From Sarcomyxa edulis (taxonomy: Eukaryota > Basidiomycota > Agaricomycetes > Agaricales > Mycenaceae), in contig QUOL01000024.1 of assembly GCA_009761415.1 (NCBI GenBank), positions 124,001 through 188,000 on the forward strand: a stretch of DNA of 64,000 bases, in the 5' to 3' direction. How positions within the stretch are numbered: position 1 is the stretch's first letter; each line of letters starts with the position of its first letter. Of the stretch, positions 22,415 through 32,904 are shown one piece after another. Below the pieces are notes generated by a model, which worked only from the letters and a program-made list of their open reading frames with translations, was not told where the DNA came from and did no database searches. Made by a program: the position numbers and the translations under genes.

Positions 22415-25364
22415 GTCAACTGTGAACGTCTTATCTTCGATAACGATGCATGCACACAATGCTTCGATGGTGGATTTGAATGTCACTTACTATCGAAATT
22501 GCCGAAGAAGTAAGTCGTACATCTCGCTCATACTCCTCTTTTCTTGTATTGATTCTATGGTCTCCCTTAGTTTGGCGAAGACCATGGAATTTGCTCGAGG
22601 CTCCCTCGTAAACTCAAATGCCAATCCTGTAACCTTCGAAGCCAAAGGTAGTGGTTCTTCAAATATTCAATCTGCCCAGAAGTCTTACGCGTTCATCTAG
22701 ATGGGCTCTTCGGTCTCGCAATAGACTCCTCTGATTTGGATCTTACTCTTCCACCATTTAGTCCTAGCCCTCCATCCTCCATAATCTTCCATGGTTTTGA
22801 TGAGACAGGCATGCGCAATTTTTTCATAGTGTCTGAAACGAACTCGAGAGCATCGAATTCCCTTCAAACTTACTCTACCATCATGAGAGAATGTCTGGAG
22901 ACGGTCAGTCGTACTACTCGGTACCCGAAAACTTCTAACGTCGACTTGGACATTGGTTCCACCAGATTTTGGCTATCTCCGAAGAAATCCATATTGCGCC
23001 TTTCTATTCTTCTTTTGCCATCGTCGCCTCTACGGTTCGCGGAATCTCCAAAGTCCAAGATCGTATCCGTATGATTGACCGTGTTCACGTGCGAGATTCC
23101 TGGCAGGACAACCTGATAGCTTGGACGGACGTCCTGCAATCCGCACTAGAGAAGGTAATTTCTTGTGACGTGCCGATCGGGAAAGGATCTTTTTCCAGCG
23201 GCTACGAACCCAGTTTTACCCTCCTTTGTCTGTTATATCGCTGGAGGGATGTTCCGTATATCCTGGATATAGACTTCAAGGAGTTGCGTCTTGATTATGC
23301 TGAATCTGAATGCGCACTCAATCGGGTACGTTCATGTTACGGCGATTGGAAGTGTACCTACTGAATAGTTGGAAATCTATAGGGTCTTGCCGCCTTTGCA
23401 TTGCGCCATATAAAATCTTCTCCTGAAAATATGATGTACATTTTATCTCTCTACATAAAAGCAGATATTCTTATTGCCTCTCTTAGATTTTATCCAAGAT
23501 TTCTGGATAGCATGAATCAGTGGGAACACTATGATCCTCTTGTCTCTATTCAGAATTACCTGGATATGAATCGGTCTCTCTGGAACACCCTACGGAAGTT
23601 AAAATTTGTCCGTAGTATCATTTTGAACTACGTCTTCGTTCCTACTACTGACATTTTTTTCAGTCTCCAGAGACCGCCAGCCAGCAATCACATCTTGTAT
23701 CACAGTTGTATCAGGTCGTTCAATTCGACTTTACCCGCCTCTTTGAAGCACTGGCCCTCATATTCAGTGATCATCGTCTCTATAAAGCAATTCTGTGTAG
23801 AAGAGGCAACGACGCGAAAGCATTACTTGACCTTCTACAAACGGTATTCCCAGATATCTCCTTCTTTTGACTACTATCACTTATGACTCCGTTTCAGCTG
23901 CTAGACTGTGCTAAAGTAGATACGCAATTGGAACGCACGATTTTGGACGCATTGCTTCGATTATGCGCAAAATCTGGGTGCTATCCTCGATGTCTTGTTC
24001 TACGAGGTATACAGCATCTGATATCTATGTCATGAAGCTGATACTGACAGCTACCCAGGTATTCAACGACTGGGGCCACATGCACACGCTAGCGGCAGTT
24101 TCGGGGATGTATGGAAGGGCATCCTCAGAGGTCAGGACATTGCGATAAAGGTTCTCAAAGTCTACAAAAAGACTGATGTCGAGTGTATTTTACGGGTGCG
24201 CTATACACTGCCTGCTTCGATAAAAGTCTTTCTGACACTCGAATATCTAGCAATTTGCCCGTGAAGTGGCGATCTGGGGGCAACTGTCGCATAAAAATGT
24301 ACTACCCTTCTGGGGCGTATATTACCTAGACAAATGCAACTCTCAAGTCTGTTTCGTATCTCCTTGGATGGAGAACGGCACAGTGGTGCAATATTTGGAG
24401 GAGAAACCGGATGCCAATAGGGTGTTTTTGGTGAGTGACTCTACTACTAGTATCGAAAACGAGCATTCTCATAGTAAAGTAGACGTCGGATGTTGCCCAT
24501 GGACTCCAATATTTGCATGGACTCAAACCGCTTGTAATCCACGGAGATTTGAAAGGAGTCTGCTGTCTTACAAGTCATGCATGTCTGCTTGTACTTAAAA
24601 CCTTGTCTTGTAGGCCAATATTCTCGTTACTCAGGCCGGTGTTGCCTGTCTCGCTGACTTTGGCTTGGCCTCTGCTGCTGATTCCGAAGCACTAAAATGG
24701 ACGTCTCTATCGACAGCTGCTCGATCGGGAGGCACTATGAGGTGGCAAGCGCCCGAGCTCATGGGGTGCGGATTGCAAGGTATCGACGATGAGCGACCGG
24801 TTCCGAATACGAGATCAAGTGATATTTATGCTTTTGCTTGCGTGTGCTATGAGGTGCGGCATTTTCTAGATAAAGTATAGAGACCTCGAAATCACGACGA
24901 CATTTGTTGGCAGACATTTTCCGGAAATATCCCGTTCTACGAAATCAAATTGGATGCTGCTGTCTACGGAGCTCTTGGGAGAGGAAAACGACCGTCGAGA
25001 CCTGTAGTTTCGATATCTTTACAGCGTGGTCTGGACGACGGCATGTGGAGTCTAATGCAGAACTGCTAGGATATTGATCCGACGAAGCGTCTCAACGCAA
25101 ACGAGGTTGTAGATTGTATATGTTCGAGGCCTGATTTTCCTGAAGACGTACGGGGACCTTGCGAATGGGACACTGATTTGCCTGGTATACTTCGCAGTTC
25201 ACTGGACGATCACCGGCATATGGTCTGCCCTTCCATGGATGATATCCGCAAGATCATGAAAAATCAAGGTTCGTGGATACTCTCCGCTCTCAGTGCTTTG
25301 CCTTACACCTCACTAATTCATCACAGTTGTGGAACCCCTGGCAGCGGCACCTAAAATTTTTTAA
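22415..25364 (+). CDS. TKL-type protein kinase with an in-frame UAG at a conserved Trp codon; possible pseudogene or edited transcript
   Basis: Exons 22415-22509, 22571-22648, about 22679-22899 and 22969 onward join in frame into an N-terminal region with VLRVHLDGLFGLAI and ISEEIHIAPFYSSFAIV. This resembles the helical adaptor that often precedes Agaricomycete TKL kinases. The exons between 23160 and 23660 are uncertain. From 23661 the frame is clear: LFEALALIFSDHRLYKAIL, then AKSGCYPRCLVLRG. The kinase domain follows, with GSFGDVWKG (Gly loop), DIAIKVLKVYKK (lysine), LSHKNVLPFWG, HGDLKGANIL (catalytic loop), DFGLASA and APEL. Near the end, where the family has NCW followed by DPTKR, the Trp codon is TAG (25067-25069). 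The frame then stays open for about 75 codons to TAA at 25362. Role inferred as signalling. The true start is not certain. Confidence 0.7.
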
Positions 25365-25517
25365 GTAAGCAAAAGATTGGCAGGGAAGAAGAGGAAGTGG
25401 CTTCAAACATGGCGAAAAGCTTAGGAATTCGGATCGTTAGATGGTTGATGACGACTAAGATAATGGTCTATCATCTACACTAGACATCGAACAGTACCTG
25501 GAGATTACATACTTACT

Positions 25518-25546
25518 GCTCAGCGCTCAGCGCTCAGCGCTCAGTA
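25518..25546 (+). repeat. cagcgct heptamer tandem repeat
   Basis: Three to four head-to-tail copies of cagcgct lie about 110 bases upstream of the L33 start codon. This is a minor microsatellite in its promoter region. Confidence 0.65.
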
Positions 25547-25650
25547 CTGTGGCCACCTGAGCCGAATACAATTGATCTTTTTATTTTTGGAACTGCACCC
25601 GAGCTCCGACGAGGTCTTCCGCTCTCCTTCGTCCTCCATTCTCCCAAACG

Positions 25651-26047
25651 ATGGCGCCCAAGGCCAAAGCAAAGTAAGCATAACTATTTAATCTGGATCG
25701 CACCGCACCGTGACATTACCATGAATCAAACGTAAAACTCACCAATTCCGACACCAGAACCATCATCGTACGCCTCCTCTCTACGGCCCAAACGGGGTTC
25801 TTCTACACGACGATGCGGCCAAGGGTAGGCCCCAAGCTCGCTGCTGTCAAGTATGATCCTAAAGGTGGGTCTTTGAAACCTCGTATCTTTGGTTTCCTTT
25901 GCGTATGGTTCAGAGGCTAATTTGAGGTTGCCACTTCATGTTTTCTCTCTACTCGGATGGTTGTTGAGGGCGTTACTGACTTTATTTTCTTGGGGATTGA
26001 TAGTGAAACAGAGGGTTTTGTTCGTGGAGGTGAAGAAGAAGCGATAG
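25651..26047 (+). CDS. MRPL39: Mitochondrial ribosomal protein bL33m
   Basis: Exons 25651-25673, 25758-25864 and 26004-26047 give a 57-residue basic protein. It reads MAPKAKAK, then TIIVRLLSTAQTGFFYTTMR, VGPKLAAVKYDPK and VKQRVLFVEVKKKR. This is the L33 zinc-less eukaryotic mitochondrial form, with the typical start and the LLST.QTGF..T..RP....KL....YDP...R.VLF.E pattern. It belongs to the large subunit of the mitochondrial ribosome. The gene is easily missed because its exons are only 23, 107 and 44 nt and none makes a long ORF. The length is exactly that of the family. Confidence 0.92.
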
Positions 26048-26217
26048 GATATTAGTACTCAGAGAGATATCCCATACTACACATCGACTTGAGCATCATT
26101 TTTGTCCTTTAGGACCGGTCGAGGCGCCGGACAGATTGCACGTCGCGTTCATAAATATTTTTTGGGCGATCGCGACTTTCAAGTTGTTTCCTTCTCTCTA
26201 TCTCGCAAGGTTGACCA

Positions 26218-27084
26218 ATGCTCCGCTCGCGTATACTCTCAGGCTCTAATGTGCATAAAATAGAGAGCATTGTACGAGACCTCACTACATCTACGGTCCC
26301 TACGAACGTAAACACCACGCTATATAGAGGAACCGCATTCGAAAAACGGGCACTCAAGATCGCACAAGAGTATCTCTCCATGTCGCTCCGAAGGGTGGGC
26401 GGAAGAGACGACGGAGGGATTGATCTTTTGGGATGGTGGTGGCTCCCATCCACATCGCACGGGGAAGTAGAACGACGTCGTCGTCGATTCCGTGTCATCT
26501 GCCAATGCAAAGCAGAAAAGAAAAAGGCGGGCCCTAATTATATTCGTGAACTGGAAGGAGTCTTGCATCGATATATATCCTATGATACCCACACATCACC
26601 GTCACCGTCAACCTCCTCTTCCTCCGCCGAAAACAATGTCCTGCAAAAAACGCCACCCAGAATAGACAAATTTCCCCTCGTAGCCCTTTTCATCTCAGAA
26701 TCACCGTTCACGAAGGCGACACTACTGCGTGCGCAATCTTCACCTGTTCCGTTCTTTCTATTGCATATCCCTCCACCGTCTCTGCAGGGAGAGGAAAAAG
26801 TGGAAGGTGAGGAAGTAACCCGGATCGGCACAGCTATATGGAATCCTGCATTGGGCGGCGCTCGTGGTCTCCTGCGAGGGGAGATGGAAGTGAGGTGGGA
26901 GAGGTCGCTGAGTGGGGATGGGGATGGGAGGCCGGGACTGTGGTGGAATGGACGGAAGTTGAGGAGTTGGACGCCAGATTCTACTGAAGAGGGAGAGGAG
27001 GGCCTCTCGTTAGAGTTAAGCATGAGTGACGAAGATGCATTCTTCGCGAAGCTCGGCGAGGAAGTTGAAGCTGCTGAACGGTGA
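26218..27084 (+). CDS. RRG7: Rrg7-like mitochondrial protein with PD-(D/E)XK nuclease-like fold
   Basis: A single-exon gene of 288 residues. The motif order fits the Rrg7 family (required for respiratory growth, restriction-endonuclease-like fold): YRGTAFEKRALKIAQEYL, then VGGRDDGGIDLLGWW (the acidic metal ligand), then VICQCKAEKKKAGPNYIRELEG (the Q-x-K core). A C-terminal half follows with LVALFISESPFTKATLLRA. The basic N-terminus (MLRSRILSG) suits a mitochondrial presequence. In yeast, loss of Rrg7 destabilises mitochondrial genome function, but the substrate is not established. It lies 170 bases downstream of L33 in the same direction, so two mitochondrial genes are adjacent. It is intronless, unlike nearly all neighbours. 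Confidence 0.82.
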   Translation: MLRSRILSGSNVHKIESIVRDLTTSTVPTNVNTTLYRGTAFEKRALKIAQEYLSMSLRRVGGRDDGGIDLLGWWWLPSTSHGEVERRRRRFRVICQCKAEKKKAGPNYIRELEGVLHRYISYDTHTSPSPSTSSSSAENNVLQKTPPRIDKFPLVALFISESPFTKATLLRAQSSPVPFFLLHIPPPSLQGEEKVEGEEVTRIGTAIWNPALGGARGLLRGEMEVRWERSLSGDGDGRPGLWWNGRKLRSWTPDSTEEGEEGLSLELSMSDEDAFFAKLGEEVEAAER

Positions 27085-27636
27085 TGAGAGGATATAACTG
27101 TATTCTATTGGCAGCCATCTCCATCATAGTAATCAAAGTGAGTCGTCTTCACGCTGGCAGTCTCTAATGTTAACAGTTCATGCAGCATAATGCATCTCAC
27201 GATATCGTATTCTACATCTGACGGACAGTCCTGTCCGACGCAGGAGGCACTGGCGGTCTGAATGTCTGCCCAAATAAACGGTTACAAACTGTAGCGAACA
27301 CCCATATGTAATAACCTTTGGTGAGTCCATACTCATCACTCGTACCATTGACATCGACACTAATGCTAGTAATAGTTTATAGTCCTCATAATTCCAGTAT
27401 AATCTCGGTACCCATGTGTATCTGATGTTACGGTACGCATCGTACGGGACTCGATGTAGGCTGACCATACCGTCATGATCATCCTTGCTATAATATCTAT
27501 GTTCGAGACACCACATGACCAGACGCGTCGCATCTGCTGAGTTTGCAACTGACGTGAGAAGTTACGAGCAAGTTCTTCTTGAGTCCAATCCAGATGGACT
27601 TGCTAATACAAATCAATGAGATTGAAAAGAGCAAAT
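27085..27636. other. Intergenic region containing a relic of the kinase-like gene promoter
   Basis: No gene is supported. At 27523-27545 the sequence cacatgaccagacgcgtcg closely matches the promoter blocks of the two kinase-like genes (near 29810-29830 and 32155-32178). It sits about 93 bases from the next stop codon. The equivalent spacings in the intact copies are 104 and 100 bases. This looks like the edge of a further, lost repeat unit. Confidence 0.5.
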
Positions 27637-29763
27637 CTACCACTCAGGCTCCATCGGCGGTACCCAGTATTTGTTTACAACATCGTCTTCTATTCCTAAA
27701 CTCCAAAGACCCAGACGAAATGCATACCACTCGTTAGTCACCGGAGCCCCGCCAAGGTCTCCTGATAGAACTTCTGCGAACGTGAAATCGATGAACACGA
27801 TCCCGGGCAATCCAGTCGGATCTGCTTCGTCTGGTGGTAGACGAATCAGTTGACCCAGGTGAGGATCACCTTGAACGACAGTCGCGAATTTGAACGCTCT
27901 AAACCCGTGTCTCAAACGAGTGATCTGTCACCAATATTGATTAGCCTGAGTTCATATTTTCATGAGGATCGTCAGCGTACAAATGCTCCCTGCTTCTCGG
28001 GCGTAAGTGCCATCATATCTTCTTCGAGTATGCGGGTCCCGGGGATGTACTCCATAAGGTGACCGTAACAGCGCCAACCATCCGGGAGAACGAACTGCGC
28101 TCGATGCCGATTAATAAGATCAATAACCTGACCTCGAATGAATCTATGACTTACTTCGTGGAAACCGTAAGAGTGAGGAAGCAACAATCCCTGCAAGTGG
28201 CGACACCGATCGTAGACACTCTCTTCCGAAGCCATCATATCAGACGCGCGATTCAGATCGAGAAGTCGCAGGAAGGCAGGTTGCCTCTCAAAGTCTGGAG
28301 CAGTAGGCATACGGAACAGTCGATCGTCGAGAAGTTTTAAACAGACGATCGGAGACGTCTCTGAGAGTCGTCCGACAAAGACCTGGGCCCAGTGATTAGG
28401 ACCACTTTGTAAAATCCCTGTAATTTCGAAGGAGACGGAGCTTTCGCCCAGAAGAGAATCAATGACGCTGTCTCGAGGCCGGTGTCCTTGTAGACCTATG
28501 GTCTCATGAGTCTCCCTAGGAACTTGGAGCACCGGATATGAGCCTCTCCAAGGCAAATGACGACGCAAGAAGGCGCCAGGAATCACGTCGAGAGTATCAC
28601 TGAGCATCAACGGCGCATTCTGGGCAGACATCCGGACCCCTCGTTTCCAATCAAGAAACCTCTTCCACACTATCGGGCTACGCTGCATGGTATACACGTC
28701 GAAGTCCTCAAATCGTTGAGCATCTTCATCTACGCACTCCAGGGCGCTCGTGAGACTTGACGGGGTAGGGGGAAATTCCGCTCCTAGAAACGATCGGAAG
28801 GCTGCGTCTTGATGAAGAGTGCAGAGCTGCAACTCCCAGCTTTCAATCCAGATCACGTATGCTAGTGCCATTCTGACACTACACGTTGCGGAGGGCAGAC
28901 ATTTTGCGAGAGCCATTGATGGGTCGGGAGTCAAGCTGTTTTGCTTGTACAGCACAGATACGATTCCATCGGTAATGACACCCCACCTACAATTGTAGTC
29001 AATGCAATGCTTTCGTACCTCCGACAATAAACTTCGAGCCACTGGTCTTCGGTGCCTCTCGGCAGAAGACTCATACTGAAAGTCGGCAGCATTAATTGTA
29101 CCTGGTTTCTAGAGCATCGTCAAGATAGGGACATGCGGATAGAAAAAGCACGTACCACAAAGAGTGCCACACAGAGACTCTTTCGATGTGCCGTCCAATT
29201 TGGCGGTGATCTATCTTCGAACGATACCCAATCATAATGCTGGGTCTTTGAAGCGCTGAGATTGATACCGAATATCACTGCCTGCCATGTTTCTGAACCA
29301 AATGAGTTAGACGTTCGCTGAACTAATAGTGATGTCACGGCGGCGTACTTCTCGGGGAGGTTTTAAGAATATAATCTAGGCGGGCCCGTATATCATCTTG
29401 GTAGCCAAAGTATTCTCGGGCCACACGCATTACTGGTTCGACGTGAGTCGGGACGATGCTATTTCTGAATATCGCCAATTCAGTATTGTTTTCTGGTATA
29501 GAGCAGACTACATAGTTCACGTACCTTCTTGAGAGTTCCCTAAGCTCGATGCCCACGTCCAGAAGGTCGTACCGCTTCTTACGAAGGGCATCCTTGAAAA
29601 AAGACAGCGAAGTAGGACGCTCAAAGGCAAAATTGAACACCGTGTTCAAGAGGTCATGGGTGGTGGTGTTATCCATTTCATAGACAGACAAGGGAATCGC
29701 ATTTGAAGGAACGTATAGGTCGAGGTATCTCTCGGGAGAGATGGCATTCTGGACCGAGGTCAT
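27637..29763 (-). CDS. Atypical protein-kinase-like protein, tandem copy A
   Basis: The start at 29763 (MTSVQNAISPERYLDLYVP) is chosen because copy B begins at the equivalent place (SPEEYLDVHV). About six exons encode roughly 600 residues. The first 300 residues are an unknown domain (ALRKKRYDLLDVGIELREL, EYFGYQDDIRARLDYIL, LLSEVRKHCIDYNCRWGVIT). A kinase/APH-like fold follows: SVSFEITGILQSG, VCLKLLDDRLF (possible ATP lysine), YGHLMEYIPGTRI (hinge), VVQGDPHLGQLI in place of an HxDxxxxN loop, and IVFIDFTFAEV in place of DFG. The catalytic Asp, an amide near the metal site and the second Asp could all be present, so activity is possible. I do not recognise a named family. The gene is followed directly by copy B in the same orientation. 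Confidence 0.72.
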
Positions 29764-29771
29764 ATTCTCCG

Positions 29772-29830
29772 TCACGAAATTTCGAAAAATTGGAGCCGAC
29801 TTCCGTCCACGTGACAAGACGCGTCGCGTC
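29772..29830 (-). promoter_or_regulatory. Promoter block of kinase-like copy A, with ACGCGTCGCGTC
   Basis: About 60 bases (gtcacgaaatttcgaaaaat, then cacgtgacaagacgcgtcg) are conserved with the block upstream of copy B (32118-32178). The 12-mer at 29819-29830 is identical in both. It contains the palindrome ACGCGT, the known binding core of the MBF cell-cycle factor. CACGTGAC next to it is an E-box-like site. Confidence 0.6.
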
Positions 29831-29933
29831 TTTTCAACTTGCGACACAGAAAGTAACCAAGCATCCGTATACGCGGAAGATTAACGATCAAGATCAACTA
29901 AGTAGTTCAATAATTGACACCCAAGAATCAATC

Positions 29934-32072
29934 CTACCATTCGGGCTCCAACTGAGGTACCCAGTATTTATCTACGATCTTGATATCTATTCCCAGGCTC
30001 CACAACTCGACATAATACGCATTCCACTCCTTAGTCACCGGAGCTCCGCCAAGATCTCCTGACAGAACTTCTGCAAAGGCAAAATCAATGAAGACAATCC
30101 CAGGTAATCCAGTCGGATCTGCTTTGTTCGGCGGTAGACAAATTAATTGGCCTAAGTGAGGATCTCCTTGAACGACAGTCGCGAACTTGAGTGCTCGGAA
30201 ACCATGTCTCAGTCGAGTTATCTGCGCCAAGACGAATCAGTATGGGCTCATTTTAAGATGATGGTCGTCAGTGATAGCGTACAAATGCTCCCAACTTCTC
30301 TGGCGAGAGGGCCTTGACATCTTCTTCGAGGATGCGAGTGCCGGGAATGTACTCCATCAGGTGGCCAAAACAGTGCCATCCGCCCGGTAGAGTGAACTAC
30401 GTTCAACGTCAGTCAATGAGTAAAGAAAACAAAGTTTGGAGTAAGATGTTATACTTCATGAAAGCCGTACGAGTGAGGAAGCAACAATCCCTGCAAATGA
30501 CGACACCGATCATAAACACTCTCTTCCGAGGCTATCATGTCGGACACGCGGTTGAAGTCGAGGAATCGTAAGAAGGCAGGTTTCCTCTCAAAGTCTGGAA
30601 CATCAGGCATACGGAAAAGTCGACCATCGAAAAGTTTGAGGCAGACGACCGGGGATGTCTCAGAGAGTCGTCCAGTGAGAACCTGAGACCAGTGATCCGG
30701 ACCACTTTGTAAGATACTTCTGATCTTGAAGGAGACGGAGCTTCCGCCGAGAAGAGAATCGATGGTGATATCTCGAGGCCGGCGGCCTTGTAAATCGATG
30801 ATCCTCTGGGTCTCCCTAGAGACTGCGAGACTCGGATACGAGCCTCTCCAAGGCAAATGAAGACGCAAAAACGCGTCACGATCCACCTCGAGAAAATCAC
30901 CGACCACCAATGGTGTCTTCAGGGCATTCATCCGGACCCCCCGTTTCCAACTAAGAAACCTCTTCCAAACCACTGCGCTACGCTGCAGCGTGTAAACGTC
31001 AAAGTCCTCGAGATGTTGAGCATCTTTATCTACATTCTCCAGGGCATTCGTTAGATCTGAAGGTGTAGGAGGAAATTCCGCTCCTAGACACGCTCGGAAA
31101 GCCGGGTTATGACGAAGAGTGCAGAGCCTCAATGACCTGCTTTCAATCCAAATCACGTATGCTAAGGCCATTCTGACAGTATACTCTGTGGAGGGTAGAT
31201 GTTCCGCAAGAGCCATGGAAGGTCTTGGGGTCGAGCTATCTTGGTTGTATAGCACAGACACGACGCCGTCGGTAATGATGCCCCAGCTACATCGATACTC
31301 GATGCATTGCTTGCGTACCTCCGACAATAAGCTTTGAGCGACAGGTCTCCGATGCACCTCAGCAGACGTTTTGTACTGAAAGTCTTCAGCATTGATCGTG
31401 CCTGGTTTCTGGAGCAGATTCAAATTATTAAAACATGAGAAAAAAATGGAAGCGTACGACGAAAATTGCTACGCAGAAGCTCTTTATATGCGCCGTCCAA
31501 TCTGGCGGTGCTTCATCATTGAACGAGATCCAGTCGTGATGTTGGGTCGTTGAAGTAGTGAGATTGATGCCAAATGTCACTGCCTGCCAGATTTCTACAA
31601 AATGAACAAGAGATGTGTCCGACGGTCAATAGAAACAACATTGATGTCATGATGCCGTACCTCTAGGAGACGTGTTGACTAGATAATCGATGCGGGCCCG
31701 CAAGTCATCTTTGTAGCCAAAGTATTCTCGGACTACGCGCATCACTGGTGTGACATACTTTGAGACAATGATGTTTCTGAAGAGTCATTCTAGTGAGTAT
31801 AGTCAAGGTATGAAGGTCTATGGCACGAGATAGTACCTCGCTAGAGATCCGCCTGGCTCAAAATCCAACTTCAGCAGGTCGTACCGTTTCTTCCGAAGCG
31901 CATTCTTGAAAAGAGACAATGAAGGAGGTTCAATGCATGCATAACGAAATTCCGTATCCAGGACATCATAGGTGCTTGTGCTTTCTGTCTCGTAGACAGC
32001 GAAGGGGCTATCCTTCAAGGAAACGTGAACATCTAGATATTCCTCTGGAGAGACGTATATATCCAGGTGCAT
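29934..32072 (-). CDS. Atypical protein-kinase-like protein, tandem copy B
   Basis: The same exon plan as copy A: exon 1 from 32072 (MHLDIYVSPEEYLDVHV), then NIIVSKYVTPVMRVVREYFG, an exon with IWQAVTFGINLTTS, the long exon KPGTINAEDFQYK to HSYGFHEV, a short exon with FGHLMEYIPGTRILEEDVKA, and the last exon ITRLRHGFRALKFATVVQGD to VPQLEPEW. I saw no stop or frameshift, so it seems functional. Most positions in the kinase-like part match copy A, and the exon borders coincide. A duplication followed by moderate divergence explains this. The least conserved parts are the first exon and the linker between the N-terminal domain and the kinase-like fold. Function unknown. Confidence 0.72.
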
Positions 32073-32117
32073 GGTAGCTAGATCTCTAGAGCACGGAGAC
32101 TGATCAAGTCGCGTTTG

Positions 32118-32178
32118 TCACGAAGTTTCGAAAAAATTGGAGGCAACTTTCCGAGCACGTGACCAGACGCGTCGCGTC
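32118..32178 (-). promoter_or_regulatory. Promoter block of kinase-like copy B, with ACGCGTCGCGTC
   Basis: This block matches the one in front of copy A, including gtcacgaagtttcgaaaaaa, the cacgtgac element and the 12-mer at 32167-32178. It lies 46-106 bases upstream of the copy B start codon. Confidence 0.6.
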
Positions 32179-32277
32179 TTTCGAATGCAGACACTTTTCT
32201 CTACTAACAATCGTTGCAAGGCCAATCGAAATGTACATGGAGACAAAACGTGTAGACTCTCTTCGAAAAAAGTGAAT

Positions 32278-32565
32278 TTACCACTCGGGTTCGATCTGAG
32301 GTACCCAATATCTATCCACTATCTCCTCGTCTATTCCTAGACCCCAGAGACCGATACGATACGAATACCACTCATCAGTCGTCGGAGCCCCTCCCTCATC
32401 TCCTGAAAGAACTTCTGCAAACGTAAAATCAATGAAAACAATGCCAGGTAATCCAGTCGGATCTGCTTTGTCCGGCGGAAGGGAAATAATTTGACCCAAA
32501 TGAGGATCTCCTTGGACGACAGTCGCGAACTTGAGTGCTCGGAAACCGTGTCTCAAGCGACTTAT
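32278..32565 (-). pseudogene. Isolated last exon of a third kinase-like copy (copy C)
   Basis: This segment encodes ISRLRHGFRALKFATVVQGD through IVFIDFTFAEVLSGD to VPQIEPEW and stop. It is equivalent to the final exon of copies A and B and carries an intact splice acceptor at its 5' side. Upstream of it, to 32905, no other exon of the family is present, so the remaining five exons are lost. The RBR gene ends only 340 bases away, so the breakpoint lies at the border of the two families. The reading frame is still open, which suggests a young truncation. Confidence 0.78.
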
Positions 32566-32904
32566 CTGGATTAAGGAGGATGAAAAACCGATACATTGGG
32601 ATATGAGCAATACAGGACTTACAAGGTATTACTATCGTGGTACCCTGTTTGACAGTCTAGTAAGAGAGGTTTCCAAACGTACACTGATCACCGTTGACGT
32701 TGAAGTAAATGAAGATCTAGCAAGTCAGTAGTCACTCCGTATGTTGACTTGATAGGGACAGGGACAGCTTAAGGTCCTACGACGAAAAGACTGCCGACAT
32801 CGCGTGGATCAAATTACCTACAAATACAGAAGTCCATTTTACAACTTTACAACCTGCTTGACTCGCTTATTCCCCACCCCAAGCTCAACACTGCCACTCA
32901 CAAA

